Assembly (NCBI GenBank): GCA_947494695.1
Contig: CANLWB010000001.1
Span: 310,001-374,000, forward strand
Length of the DNA: 64,000 bases
Source of the DNA: an uncultured Flavobacteriaceae bacterium
Lineage (GTDB): Bacteria > Bacteroidota > Bacteroidia > Flavobacteriales > Flavobacteriaceae
Direction of reading: 5' to 3'
Positions 9,001 to 17,101 of this stretch are shown here, one piece after another. The position numbers were made by a program, and so were the translations under genes. The notes beneath the pieces are model-generated. The model ran no database searches. It was not told where the DNA came from and was given only the letters and a program-made list of their open reading frames with translations. Numbering within the stretch: the stretch's first letter is position 1; the number at the start of each line of letters is the position of its first letter.

Positions 9001-9600
9001 ATGCTTATGATTTTGAAAAAACTATTTAAAATATTACCAATACTAGGGGTTACGATACTGATGTCATGTGGGGATAATTATGTCCCTAAGCCAAAGGCCT
9101 ATCTTAGGCTAGACTATCCCAAGGCAAATTATGTGAAAACAGAGGTCGAGATTCCTTTTTCTTTTGAGGTCAATACGCTTGCAACAAGAATTAGTAAAGT
9201 TAATGTTGATGCGACGACGAAGAGCTATGGATTGAATATAGGATACCCAGGATTAAAAGGAACCATTTTCCTGACTTATAAGGCGGTTAATGGAGACAAA
9301 AAGAATTTAGCTGGTTTTTTAAGAGATGCCAGAAAGTTTACAGAAAAACATATGCAAAAGGCAGATGAAATTCCTGAATACCCCTATATAAACAATGAGG
9401 AAAAAGTGTATGGGAGTTTTATTGAGGTTAAAGGAAATGTGGCTTCACCGGCACAGTTTTATGTAACAGACAGTGTAAATCACTTTTTAACGGGCTCATT
9501 ATATTTTTATGCGAGACCAAACTACGATTCTATTTTACCTGCTGCCGATTATTTACAGAAAGATATTAAACATCTCATGGCGACCATTGAATGGAAGTAA
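9001..9600 (+). CDS. gldD: Gliding motility lipoprotein GldD
   Basis: Lipoprotein of about 199 residues with signal peptide and lipobox (ILMSCGDN) followed by the family signature YVPKPKAYLRLDYP. GldD is a component of the Flavobacteriia gliding/type IX secretion apparatus and is always found with GldE. ATG at 9001 or 9007 both give a good signal peptide; the second makes a slightly more typical start. It is the last gene of the ssb-gldE-gldD run; no strong terminator hairpin follows within 100 bases. Confidence 0.93.
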   Translation: MLMILKKLFKILPILGVTILMSCGDNYVPKPKAYLRLDYPKANYVKTEVEIPFSFEVNTLATRISKVNVDATTKSYGLNIGYPGLKGTIFLTYKAVNGDKKNLAGFLRDARKFTEKHMQKADEIPEYPYINNEEKVYGSFIEVKGNVASPAQFYVTDSVNHFLTGSLYFYARPNYDSILPAADYLQKDIKHLMATIEWK

Positions 9601-9674
9601 AAAAGGTAAGGTGGTAATAACCTTTATACTCTAGGTTTACTCAATAAAATACTCTTTTTATAAGGTATGTCGTT

Positions 9675-9735
9675 ACGAAAATGAAATAGAACTCACATTA
9701 CTTCGACTGCACTCGGGTAAGAGATTATACTCTTT
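9675..9735. repeat. Degenerate REP-like intergenic sequence
   Basis: Around 9690-9716 the text resembles the TTCGACTGCGCTC core of the short palindromic repeats common in Flavobacteriaceae. Here it is degenerate and its palindrome is incomplete. Confidence 0.4.
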
Positions 9736-9772
9736 TTTTGGGTCTTATTTATAACAAATTAAGAGGTTTTCT

Positions 9773-10201
9773 CTAGTTTTTAACAATCCTATGAATAATT
9801 ACATAAGCACCTTTTCTACTTTGTTGCTGGAAATTGCCATCACATATATCTAAAAGCCCGTTGTGAAACTCAACTTCAAAAGTGGCCACCTTTGAGGCTT
9901 GATCTATTTTGGAGATGTGTTTTTCTAAATCTTTACGACTAATTTTGCTTTTACAAAATTTTACGAAATAGTCCAGGCCAGAATATCTAATATAAGCTTC
10001 CTTTTGCTTGGTAGACACACCATTTTTTAAAACAAATTTTTTGAAAATTACTGTAGCAGATATCATTTGTTTTTGATGTCCTGTTGATATCTCCGGGGCC
10101 ATGTCTTTTGATAAGTTTACTGCCTTTTGGCCTGAACACGACCATATTAAGAGGCAAACAAAACATGCTAGCATGTATAAACTATATTTTTGTTTTTTCA
10201 T
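9773..10201 (-). CDS. Small lipoprotein of unknown function
   Basis: Predicted lipoprotein of 142 residues. The start at 10201 (MKKQKYSLYML) gives a clean signal peptide with lipobox LLIWSCSG; the frame extends 69 bases further upstream but that part looks non-coding. The mature protein is basic and contains YIRYSGLDYFVKFCKSK and a C-terminal VIIHRIVKN strand. No family recognised. It is flanked by a long hairpin (10339-10401) and the HMA-domain gene on the same strand. Confidence 0.7.
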   Translation of the reverse strand: MKKQKYSLYMLACFVCLLIWSCSGQKAVNLSKDMAPEISTGHQKQMISATVIFKKFVLKNGVSTKQKEAYIRYSGLDYFVKFCKSKISRKDLEKHISKIDQASKVATFEVEFHNGLLDICDGNFQQQSRKGAYVIIHRIVKN

Positions 10202-10338
10202 TGTAAATTTTAATAGATCGATTATAGCGGATATAAAAAATAAAAGTACTAAACTTTTTATCAACGTCAAGAACTCCTTAGATAAAGCAGACGATGTATA
10301 CTTGAAATTAGATATGATTTTTTTATGAGAAAAAACAA

Positions 10339-10401
10339 AAAACAGGTATTCTAAGTATAAAATTAGGCAAACCTAAAATCGATACTTAAAACACCTGTTT
10401 T
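10339..10401. repeat. Long imperfect inverted repeat
   Basis: Left arm AAAACAGGTATTCTAAGTAT with its continuation to about 10367 pairs with the reverse complement of 10372-10401 with only a few mismatches, around a short loop. It lies between two leftward genes. It could terminate the HMA-protein transcript (T-rich on both sides) or be a folded mobile repeat. Confidence 0.7.
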
Positions 10402-10483
10402 ATGTGAAAAGATATGTTTTAACGTGAAGTCTATGTTTCTTTCGTCTAACAGGCCTTTTCGAAAGCTATAGCTTGTAACTTTT

Positions 10484-10867
10484 TTAGTTAGAGAAGTTTT
10501 CCACAGTTTTCATATCACTGACCTCATACGTATCTGAAACATTTGTAACTGTTGCTTCGAGTGAAGTCGTTGTAACTTTTGCATCATTATATTCTACCAT
10601 GGCTAACTTTCTATCAAAATCTACAGCAGCAGATTTAACACCCTCCATTTTTGAGATTTTTTTCTCAATGGTTTTGGCACACCCTACAGCACATGTCATA
10701 CCATCTATAGTGAATTCTGCTTTGGCATATGTAGCATTTAGATCTAATTCTTTAGAAGTTTCGGCAGTTATTTCTATGGTTTTAACTTCCGCTTCCGTTT
10801 TATTCTTGCAACTAATAGTTATTAAGGCCATCATTGCAATTATTGTCATATTTTTAAATACACTCAT
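10484..10867 (-). CDS. Heavy-metal-associated (HMA) domain lipoprotein
   Basis: Exported 127-residue protein with a signal peptide and lipobox (MALITISCKN, Cys20), an acidic linker and one HMA fold of about 70 residues (AEFTIDGMTCAVGC, then TIEKKISKMEGVKSA). The metal site reads Cys59-x-x-x-Cys63, one residue longer than the classical CxxC of copper chaperones. It probably binds Cu(I) or another soft metal in the periplasm. No transporter gene is adjacent in this window, although the 650 bases upstream contain decayed coding remnants. Confidence 0.85.
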   Translation of the reverse strand: MSVFKNMTIIAMMALITISCKNKTEAEVKTIEITAETSKELDLNATYAKAEFTIDGMTCAVGCAKTIEKKISKMEGVKSAAVDFDRKLAMVEYNDAKVTTTSLEATVTNVSDTYEVSDMKTVENFSN

Positions 10868-11522
10868 CTGTTCTAAGTCATTAAGTTTAGTATTACAAAA
10901 CTAATAAATAATGCTGTTTATTATGCTTAAAAGTAGAATTTTATGAAGAAACAGGTTTGACCTTTTCTGTATTGTTTAACATTATGCGTCTTGAGTAGCC
11001 TTTTGCTATGTCTGTTGCCGTTTTGCGTGTGTTAATTAAGACTAGCAACTGTGCCTCTGCTCTTTTATAAGCGCTATTCCCTTAAATTTTACCTATACAG
11101 GAGGATCATTCTTTAAATATTTCATGAATACAAAAAATAATAACGAGTAGAATCTCTAATGGCTATGCCAATAGTATTTGGCGTAAACACGAATTATGCG
11201 TCCCAGATTGTTGAGCCTATCGATAGAAAGAGCGGTTAATGAGATTTGTGCATTCATGATCTGTCTTTTAAACCATGATATTATTTATCTACAATTTGTA
11301 AGTACACTGTAGATTTCACACAAGGAGGCATTTAGAGACTTGTCGGTATTACGATTCCATGAGCGTCTATTTATCTTGTGAGGACTTGATAAATCGAAGG
11401 CGATTTAACTTAAAATAATCGATTTTATCAAAAAATACACGATTTTATCAAAAAATACACGATTTAATTATTAAATCACAAAAAATTTCACGAAATTTAA
11501 ATACATGTAAACTCTCAAAAAG
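10868..11522. other. Decayed intergenic region with coding remnants and a tandem repeat
   Basis: Some 650 bases without an intact gene. On the minus strand 10941-11081 is open for 46 residues without a start (contains AEAQLLVLINTRKTATDIAKG), and 11156-11257 encodes a 33-residue peptide starting MNAQISLTAL. Both look like fragments of a degraded gene, but I cannot name the parent. At 11421-11466 a 20-bp unit (GATTTTATCAAAAAATACAC) occurs twice plus a partial copy just before the DUF4199 gene. Confidence 0.45.
11421..11466. repeat. 20-bp tandem repeat upstream of the DUF4199 gene
   Basis: Two perfect copies of a 20-bp AT-rich unit (11421-11440, 11441-11460) and the start of a third. They end about 55 bases before the ATG of the next gene, so they could affect its promoter. 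Confidence 0.85.
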
Positions 11523-11978
11523 ATGAAAAAGCTATCACTTTCAATTCGATTTGGCCTCGTTACAAGTGCTATGTTAATTGCGTATTTCTTGATATTAGCA
11601 TTATTTAATAAGCACACGAATCCTGCTTTTAGTTTTTTTAATGCTATCATTACCGCATTTGGTATCTGTGAAGTAATACGTTTAAAGAAGCTTGAAAATC
11701 TAGAAGGCTTTACTTATCAAGAAGGATTTAAAACAGGTATAGTTACTGGCTTTATTGCAACATTTGTTTTTACAGCTTTTTTCTTGTTTTATGCTACCGA
11801 AATTAAACCTGCCTTTTTATCAGAATTACTTCAAACAATTAAAGGTGATTTTAATGTGAGTATTGGTATGGTAACTTTTATAGTTGCAGTTATGGGATTG
11901 GCAACAAGCGTAGTCGTTGTTCTCACCGTGATGCAATTTTTTAAAAAGACCTGGAATATCCCTCAAAACCACCTTTAA
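11523..11978 (+). CDS. DUF4199 family membrane protein
   Basis: Small integral membrane protein of 151 residues with four hydrophobic helices (about 10-30, 36-50, 72-95, 118-142) and the motif GFTYQEGFKTG between helices 2 and 3 that marks the Bacteroidota DUF4199 family. Function unknown; in other flavobacteria such genes often neighbour glycosyltransferases or dihydroorotase, but here it stands alone. The start ATG at 11523 is supported by an immediate Lys-rich N-terminus. Confidence 0.85.
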   Translation: MKKLSLSIRFGLVTSAMLIAYFLILALFNKHTNPAFSFFNAIITAFGICEVIRLKKLENLEGFTYQEGFKTGIVTGFIATFVFTAFFLFYATEIKPAFLSELLQTIKGDFNVSIGMVTFIVAVMGLATSVVVVLTVMQFFKKTWNIPQNHL

Positions 11979-11988
11979 CTTTTAGTGT

Positions 11989-12087
11989 TTAATGTTTTAA
12001 AGCATAAGAGGCAGCTACTGCCAATTCTTTAAAGATTTCGTAAAACTTGTTCGATTTAACTTTGAATTGTTTTTTTAGATTTTTCAT
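11989..12087 (-). CDS. Possible 32-residue basic peptide
   Basis: Reverse-strand frame of 33 codons starting MKNLKKQFKVKSNKFYEIF and ending SYALKH before TAA. It is amphipathic and strongly basic, with A/T-biased third positions like its neighbours. There is no homologue I recognise; it could be chance in AT-rich DNA. Confidence 0.3.
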   Translation of the reverse strand: MKNLKKQFKVKSNKFYEIFKELAVAASYALKH

Positions 12088-12199
12088 AATATAGCAATTT
12101 TTGTACTTAGAACGATTGCATAAACAAAATCCCTCCTTAGTCTAAAATTTTATTTTTCAAAACAAGTATGAGAGAGCCTTCTAAAATCGTTAAAAAACG

Positions 12200-12230
12200 T
12201 TTGCAGTTTAATTAATTAGCAGTATATTTG
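12200..12230 (+). promoter_or_regulatory. Promoter of rplU-rpmA
   Basis: TTTG (12200-12203), 19 bases, TATATTTG (12223-12230): an ideal match to the Bacteroidota -33/-7 promoter, leaving a leader of about 35 bases before the rplU ATG. Confidence 0.85.
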
Positions 12231-12271
12231 CACTCATTTTTGTATAAATTAATTAATAAAAACGTTACGCT

Positions 12272-12820
12272 ATGTACGCAATTGTAGAGATAGCAGGGCA
12301 TCAATTTAAAGTTGAAAAAGACCAAAAAGTTTTTGTTAACCGTTTACAAACAGAAGAAGGTAAGAAAGTTTCTTTCGATAACGTACTTTTGGTAGCAGAT
12401 GGTGACAAGGTAACTGTAGGCGCCCCAGCTATAGACGGAGCTCAAGTAGGAGCAAAAGTCTTAAAGCACCTTAAAGGTGATAAGGTTATAGTTTTTAAGA
12501 AGAAGAGACGTAAAGGTTACCGTGTTAAGAATGGTCACCGTCAAGCTTTGACAGAAATTGTAATTGAAAATATTGCTGCTTCGGGAGCTAAAAAAGCGAC
12601 TAAAGTAGAGGCTAAGAAAGCTGAGGATGCAGCTCCTGTAAAAGAAGCTAAAAAAGCAGAGCCAAAAGCTAAGAAGGCAGAAACTGCAAAAAAGGAAGAA
12701 GCAACTCAAGATTTGAGTAAACTTACAGTTGCTCAATTAAAAGAGATTGCTAAGGAAAAAGGAGTTGAAGGAATCTCTTCAATGAAGAAAGCCGATTTAA
12801 TCGATGCTTTAAGTAAATAG
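12272..12820 (+). CDS. rplU: Ribosomal protein bL21 with C-terminal extension
   Basis: Large-subunit protein bL21. The first 100 residues are the canonical protein (MYAIVEIAGHQFKVEKDQ; VIVFKKKRRKGYRVKNGHRQ). A Lys/Ala/Glu-rich linker (about 105-145) then leads to a 35-residue helical domain resembling the SAP/Rho N-terminal fold (LSKLTVAQLKEIAKEKGVEG). Such tails are seen on bL21 of other flavobacteria; they may contact RNA, but no function is established. It is followed after 22 bases by rpmA and driven by the strong promoter at 12200-12230. Confidence 0.96.
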   Translation: MYAIVEIAGHQFKVEKDQKVFVNRLQTEEGKKVSFDNVLLVADGDKVTVGAPAIDGAQVGAKVLKHLKGDKVIVFKKKRRKGYRVKNGHRQALTEIVIENIAASGAKKATKVEAKKAEDAAPVKEAKKAEPKAKKAETAKKEEATQDLSKLTVAQLKEIAKEKGVEGISSMKKADLIDALSK

Positions 12821-12842
12821 TAAAAAATAAAATCGAAATAAA

Positions 12843-13103
12843 ATGGCACATAAAAAAGGAGTCGGAAGTTCGAAAAACGGTAGAGAATCAGAATCGAAAC
12901 GCTTAGGTGTTAAGATTTTTGGTGGTCAAGCAGCAATTGCTGGGAATATTATCGTTAGACAAAGAGGGAATACACATCACCCAGGTGAGAATGTTTACTC
13001 TTCAAAAGATCATACTTTACATGCCAGAGTAGATGGTATCGTAAAGTTTACAAAGAAAAAAGATAACAAATCGTATGTTTCTATAGAGCCTTTTGAGGCT
13101 TAA
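12843..13103 (+). CDS. rpmA: Ribosomal protein bL27
   Basis: Large-subunit protein of 86 residues near the peptidyl transferase centre. It begins [16 protein letters not shown], with the flexible basic N-terminal tail directly after Met (no cleavable extension as in Firmicutes). The conserved core [21 protein letters not shown] is intact. It is the second gene of the rplU-rpmA operon and is followed by an intrinsic terminator. Confidence 0.98.
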   Translation: MAHKKGVGSSKNGRESESKRLGVKIFGGQAAIAGNIIVRQRGNTHHPGENVYSSKDHTLHARVDGIVKFTKKKDNKSYVSIEPFEA

Positions 13104-13128
13104 GACGTCTTGTTTCTTAAAAAAATAA

Positions 13129-13159
13129 AGCCCTTTCTGGAAACAGAAAGGGTTTTTTT
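13129..13159 (+). terminator. Terminator of rplU-rpmA
   Basis: CCCTTTCTG (13131-13139) pairs with CAGAAAGGG (13144-13152) across a GAAA-type loop, followed by seven T residues. Confidence 0.92.
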
Positions 13160-13251
13160 ATGAATAATTTCTTCTATGGAGCATTTTAATACGCTTCAGG
13201 GGTTTAAATACGTCTTTCAGAAGCACTAAGAAATCGTAGAAAACCTGAGTT

Positions 13252-13743
13252 CTAATTTTTGGACTGGTCTTGAGTGTTTAAGATATCTCTAACTATTTTT
13301 AGGTGATGCCTGGTATGCATTTCTAAAAAGCGAAGCGTGTTTGCTTTTGACAAATTTCCAAATATAAAGTGCTTGAAATGAGTGTTTTTGTCTAGCATTG
13401 CAATTTGACCTAGATGTGCTCTGGATGCATTAATTTGGGCCTTCAAATCCGCTATTAATATATTATTTGGAGGGGCGGTGCTTTTTGGACATTTACCACG
13501 TTTTCTAGGAATATAACAGAGGATAAATAGTATAGATCGTTTAATATTAAGATCCTTTTTAAAATCATTGGGATTAGAAGATTTTATAGATTCACTTATT
13601 CTGTTTATAACTTTTAACGAATGATCCAGATGCCAGCCAACACTGGCTACCGAAATATTCGGATTTCTAATACTCATTGAGGGTACATAGCCTTCTATTT
13701 GGGACAAATGATTGTTCAAAAGAACTATTTTTTTGTGTTGCAT
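13252..13743 (-). CDS. DinB-like / DUF1569-type protein
   Basis: Protein of 163 residues with a predicted four-helix bundle and His residues at DinB-like positions: SVGWHLDHSLKVI early, and EMHTRHHLKIVRDIL at the end. These histidines could bind a metal as in DinB/YfiT-like proteins. Flavobacterial members are annotated DUF1569 or DinB family; the biochemical role is unknown. A conspicuous Cys/Lys-rich loop (PRKRGKCPKS) sits mid-protein. Monocistronic. Confidence 0.65.
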   Translation of the reverse strand: MQHKKIVLLNNHLSQIEGYVPSMSIRNPNISVASVGWHLDHSLKVINRISESIKSSNPNDFKKDLNIKRSILFILCYIPRKRGKCPKSTAPPNNILIADLKAQINASRAHLGQIAMLDKNTHFKHFIFGNLSKANTLRFLEMHTRHHLKIVRDILNTQDQSKN

Positions 13744-13829
13744 TGTTAAATATAATTATAAAAAATAAGAATAAATTCTTAACTTGTAGGTGTTGCGTTT
13801 GCAACGCTGTAAATTGTATTACTTAAAAT

Positions 13830-14111
13830 GTGTATGCTATGCTACCATTTAGATCAGAAATAAGAAATTCACCAAGTCGACAGACGATTAAGGTGTTTTT
13901 GGCCGACTCATCTTTAGACTCTAAAATTAAAGCACATTTAGAACATTTTGATGACATTGATTTCATTGAGATTAGAGAGAGTGTCGGGCAAAATAGGGAA
14001 GGAGAAAACATCACTGTTTTTTTAAAAGAAGGGATAGATATCAATACGATGAAAACGTCTATTGATTCCAGTTTGTGGTGGTATTTTGAAAGGGATATGG
14101 TTGATGAATAA
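13830..14111 (+). CDS. Conserved-looking small protein of unknown function
   Basis: Protein of 93 residues (or 90 from the ATG at 13839) with an alternating beta-alpha pattern: TIKVFLADSSLDSKIKAHLEH, then DIDFIEIRESV, then ENITVFLKEGIDINTMK. This could be a small ferredoxin-like fold. I prefer this strand over the overlapping reverse frame because its residues form a globular pattern and its third positions are A/T-rich. The next gene follows in the same direction after about 75 bases. Confidence 0.55.
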   Translation: MYAMLPFRSEIRNSPSRQTIKVFLADSSLDSKIKAHLEHFDDIDFIEIRESVGQNREGENITVFLKEGIDINTMKTSIDSSLWWYFERDMVDE

Positions 14112-14185
14112 TCACCGATTCCCATTTGATATAAATGACCTGTCAGGTCTTTACAAGATTCTATGTTTTCTTTCGTTTTAGTAAA

Positions 14186-14974
14186 ATGGAGAAAAGCCTT
14201 GTTCTTCTTTTCGTACTATCGATTTTAGTTGGGAGTTGCAAACACTCCAAAACGCACACGCTTTTTGCCGAAGAAGTTAGTAAAGAACGCCCAGAGGTTA
14301 AAGCGGCGCTTGAGGATGTTTCAATAGATAGTGTAAAACTTGGTATTAATTTTAAGCCCAGGGGGAATTATGCCACTATTAAGCGAGATATTGTTAATGA
14401 TAGGGCATATTTCAAGAATTTATATCGTACCAGTGCCGCAAAAGCGATAGATAGTGCTTCCAGTTATTTGTTCTCTAAATTAATTAATGATATTACTCCA
14501 TTTTGGTATGGTACACCATGGGATTTTAATGGGTATACGAATATTCCAAATAAGGGAGAGGTGGCTTGTGGTTATTTTGTATCAACAACGTTAAAACATA
14601 TTGGGTTTAATTTAAACCGCTATAAAATGGCACAACAGGCTGCACTTGTTCAGGCCAAAATGATTCAAGACAAAACAGAACTCAAGATATTTTCCAACAT
14701 ATCTTTTAATACATTAAAAACTAAATTGAATACGGTATATAAAGACGGAATCTATCTCGTGGGACTAGATAACCATGTCGGCTATGTTTTAATCAAGGAT
14801 AGAGAGCTTTATTTTTTGCACTCCAGTTATTGTGACGATAAAGTGGTTATAGAACTGGCAGAAACCTCGCCTTGTTTTAGTTCTAATATTTATGCGTTTG
14901 CCGAAATATCAACAAATAAAAAATTAATTAAGTGCTGGATTACGAATGATACATTAGTTGTTCCCAATAACTAA
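14186..14974 (+). CDS. Lipoprotein with a possible NlpC/P60- or papain-like fold
   Basis: Predicted lipoprotein of 262 residues. The start at 14186 (MEKSLVLLFV) gives a proper signal peptide with lipobox LVGSCKH (Cys18); the frame is open 51 bases further up without adding a credible N-terminus. The middle holds PFWYGTPWDFNGYT, then GEVACGYFVSTTLKHIGF with Cys128 opening a helix, and later GLDNHVGYVLI with His197 opening a strand. This Cys-helix and His-strand order is what NlpC/P60 and related peptidases show, so a cell-wall or amidase-like activity is possible; this is inference from motif layout only. Confidence 0.6.
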   Translation: MEKSLVLLFVLSILVGSCKHSKTHTLFAEEVSKERPEVKAALEDVSIDSVKLGINFKPRGNYATIKRDIVNDRAYFKNLYRTSAAKAIDSASSYLFSKLINDITPFWYGTPWDFNGYTNIPNKGEVACGYFVSTTLKHIGFNLNRYKMAQQAALVQAKMIQDKTELKIFSNISFNTLKTKLNTVYKDGIYLVGLDNHVGYVLIKDRELYFLHSSYCDDKVVIELAETSPCFSSNIYAFAEISTNKKLIKCWITNDTLVVPNN

Positions 14975-15379
14975 TGCCTTTATGGGGTTCTTGTCCTTCA
15001 AAACCCATCTTGATATCTTTAAGTCGAATAACGCATTGATGTATCAAATAATTTAAAGATTGCAGTTGTGACATATATTCACAAATCTTCTTTGAAAATC
15101 AGGTGCTAATACTTAGTTTTTTAAAAAAATATTGATTCAGGTAACTTTTATGCATTTAAGAATTTTTATACCTTCATATTAACTACTTAACAATTAGATG
15201 GTATTAGAGTCTGTCTGTATTGACGATATGATACTGAACCTTAGGTTTTAGATGTCTGTTAATATTGTTTTTGTACGCTTTTTAGTATGAGCGGAGTGGG
15301 GTTTTTTTGTTTCGTGTAAGAAAATAAGTAATTTTACTTAGTATTCAAATCATATTACTTAACTCTAAATTCTCTAAAC
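14975..15379. other. Gene-free intergenic region
   Basis: 405 AT-rich bases between the papain-like lipoprotein gene and the PilJ-repeat gene. I see no gene, tRNA or clear hairpin. The promoter for the next gene should lie in its last 150 bases, but no convincing TAnnTTTG was found. Confidence 0.4.
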
Positions 15380-16213
15380 ATGAAACTTAAAACAATAATT
15401 ATCTTAATTGTTATTGTGTTATTCAACCTAAAGCATGTTACTGGACAATCTCAAAATTTTGGCTCGATTAATTATAATAAAGCTGTTAATATTTCTGGGA
15501 AACAAAGAATGTTATCCCAAAAAATGTCCAAGGCGTATTTGCTATTATCTAAAGGGGTTAATAATGAAAAAATTAAAAAAGAGCTTACCTCCAGTAAATT
15601 TATTTTTGAAAGACAGCTAGATATTTTAAACCAGAATGCTAAAAGTTCGTCAACGAAGCTATACCTAAGAAAGGTTTATGGTCTTTGGACAGAATTTAAA
15701 GGAATAATCAATGAAACCGCAAACTTGAATAATTCTTTAAAAATTATGAATCTAAATACAGAGCTCTTAAGTGCTTGTCATCAGGTTGTTAAAAGTATAG
15801 AGACGAGTTCTAATTATAGTAATAAGTTTTTTTCAAATAACGATCAGGAGCTTGTGAAAACCATTAATGTTTCTGGGAAACAAAGAATGTTATCTCAAAG
15901 ATTATGTTTATACTTCACGGCCATTAAAGTGTTTCCTAAAAACAAGTCAGAATATCAAACGGTACTTAAGGAGGTTTTTGAGGAGTTCTCTGATGTGATA
16001 AGCTATTTGCTAATTAATACCTATAATACAACAGAAACCGAAGAAGAAATAGGAGTTGTTATGGCAGCCTGGGAGAATTATCAGGCTAACAAAAAGAAGT
16101 TTCTAGATGGAGACTTTGAACTCATCGATGTATATAATGTTACTAATGATCTAACCAAAAGCTTCAATAAAATAACAGGTTTATACGAATTAGTTTCCGA
16201 GAAGCAGAAATAA
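15380..16213 (+). CDS. Exported protein with two PilJ/NarX-type sensor repeats
   Basis: Exported protein of 277 residues: signal peptide (about 1-23, ending VTGQS), then two copies of the PilJ-N type helical module. Each opens with the same signature, INVSGKQRMLSQ-like (NISGKQRMLSQKMSKAYLL at about residues 37-55 and NVSGKQRMLSQRLCLYF near 170-186). In PilJ, NarX and related receptors this module is the periplasmic ligand-sensing bundle of a membrane kinase or chemoreceptor. Here it stands alone with no membrane anchor or output domain, so it may be a periplasmic binding or accessory protein. A hairpin terminator follows. Confidence 0.75.
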   Translation: MKLKTIIILIVIVLFNLKHVTGQSQNFGSINYNKAVNISGKQRMLSQKMSKAYLLLSKGVNNEKIKKELTSSKFIFERQLDILNQNAKSSSTKLYLRKVYGLWTEFKGIINETANLNNSLKIMNLNTELLSACHQVVKSIETSSNYSNKFFSNNDQELVKTINVSGKQRMLSQRLCLYFTAIKVFPKNKSEYQTVLKEVFEEFSDVISYLLINTYNTTETEEEIGVVMAAWENYQANKKKFLDGDFELIDVYNVTNDLTKSFNKITGLYELVSEKQK

Positions 16214-16722
16214 TTAAATATTTGCATTATCGGTTCCATAACAACAAATTCCAGACAAGAGTTTAGGCGCTTGTCTGGAATAAAAATTAAATAGTACTTC
16301 TTTACCTTCTAATATTAAAAGTGAAATTGATACGCTACATCTTGAAATCGTCTAATCTTTTATCTGCTTCTCATGCCGTATTAAATAGTGGTAGCAATAC
16401 TCAAAAATGCTTTTTTCTTGCTTTTATACCAAGAAATCTTGTCTTTGTGTCTAAATATGAGTGCTTTATGGCATTTATAAAAAATTAAACTCTTTGTTTT
16501 AGCAACTTTGAAGTAGTCCGTGTCGAATGTGTACTACCTAGGTTCTTAGGTCTGTTTTATTGAAACATATAACAGCTTAAACATATAATAGTATCATCGA
16601 ACGTATTTAGAAATAATCAAAAAAAAATATTCGATTGAGTAGCTACGATCTTTCTTTTGATTATGAAGGCGGTATCTGAAAAGCCTATTTTTAAAAGAGT
16701 AAGAAAAATAAATATTGAGATC
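16214..16722. other. Intergenic region with terminator, otherwise empty
   Basis: About 500 bases. The terminator at 16248-16281 is the only clear element; the rest is AT-rich with no recognisable gene or RNA. Confidence 0.4.
16248..16281 (+). terminator. Terminator of the PilJ-repeat gene
   Basis: Perfect 12-bp inverted repeat ATTCCAGACAAG (16248-16259) / CTTGTCTGGAAT (16270-16281), 35 bases after the stop codon. It is followed by AAAAATT rather than a pure T-run. Confidence 0.65.
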
Positions 16723-17088
16723 ATGTCAACAGCAACATCGACAAAAAACCCGGTAATAAATAAGACAGGTAATGCAAATGTACCACCAACAGGTACAGCT
16801 ACTTGGAATACAGTTAGTGGTTCAATTTCAAATATGACCATAACGAATGTAAGTCGTGAGAATACTTTAAATATTATAATTTCAGGTATTCCAGATGATG
16901 TAAATGGATTTATTAATGGTCAACCAGGAACTTTAAATGGTTTACATAGCATTCCACCAAATACGCCAACATATAGTATCGTTGGTAATGGTGATTATAA
17001 AGGTGTCAAAGTTACCGTTCAAAATAACACTAATGAGCAGAATCCTGCTACAGGAAATATTGTTGCAACTAACAATTCTGGATCATAA
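16723..17088 (+). CDS. Small Thr/Asn-rich protein, unrecognised
   Basis: Protein of about 121 residues from the ATG at 16723 (MSTATSTKNPVINKTG); the frame is open to 16657, but the extra 22 residues are basic and look non-coding. It is rich in Asn, Thr, Gly and Pro with short strands (SISNMTITNVSRENTLNII, then VKVTVQNNTN) and no signal peptide or Cys. It looks like a small beta-structured domain. No family recognised. It is followed by an IS-like inverted repeat. Confidence 0.5.
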   Translation: MSTATSTKNPVINKTGNANVPPTGTATWNTVSGSISNMTITNVSRENTLNIIISGIPDDVNGFINGQPGTLNGLHSIPPNTPTYSIVGNGDYKGVKVTVQNNTNEQNPATGNIVATNNSGS

Positions 17089-17101
17089 TAAGTGATTAAT
17101 T

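Noticed and set aside
10599-10904. Forward frame of 101 codons opposite the HMA lipoprotein
   Set aside because: It is antisense to a clearly recognisable HMA gene and has no family features.
11318-11332. Shine-Dalgarno-like AAGGAGG
   Set aside because: No start codon at a suitable distance, and these genes generally do not use such sites.
11421-11466. Possible CRISPR start
   Set aside because: The 20-bp units are contiguous with no spacers and there are no cas genes.
13823-14125. Reverse frame of 100 codons opposite the 93-residue gene
   Set aside because: Only one strand is likely to be coding; the forward frame has the better strand-helix pattern and codon composition.
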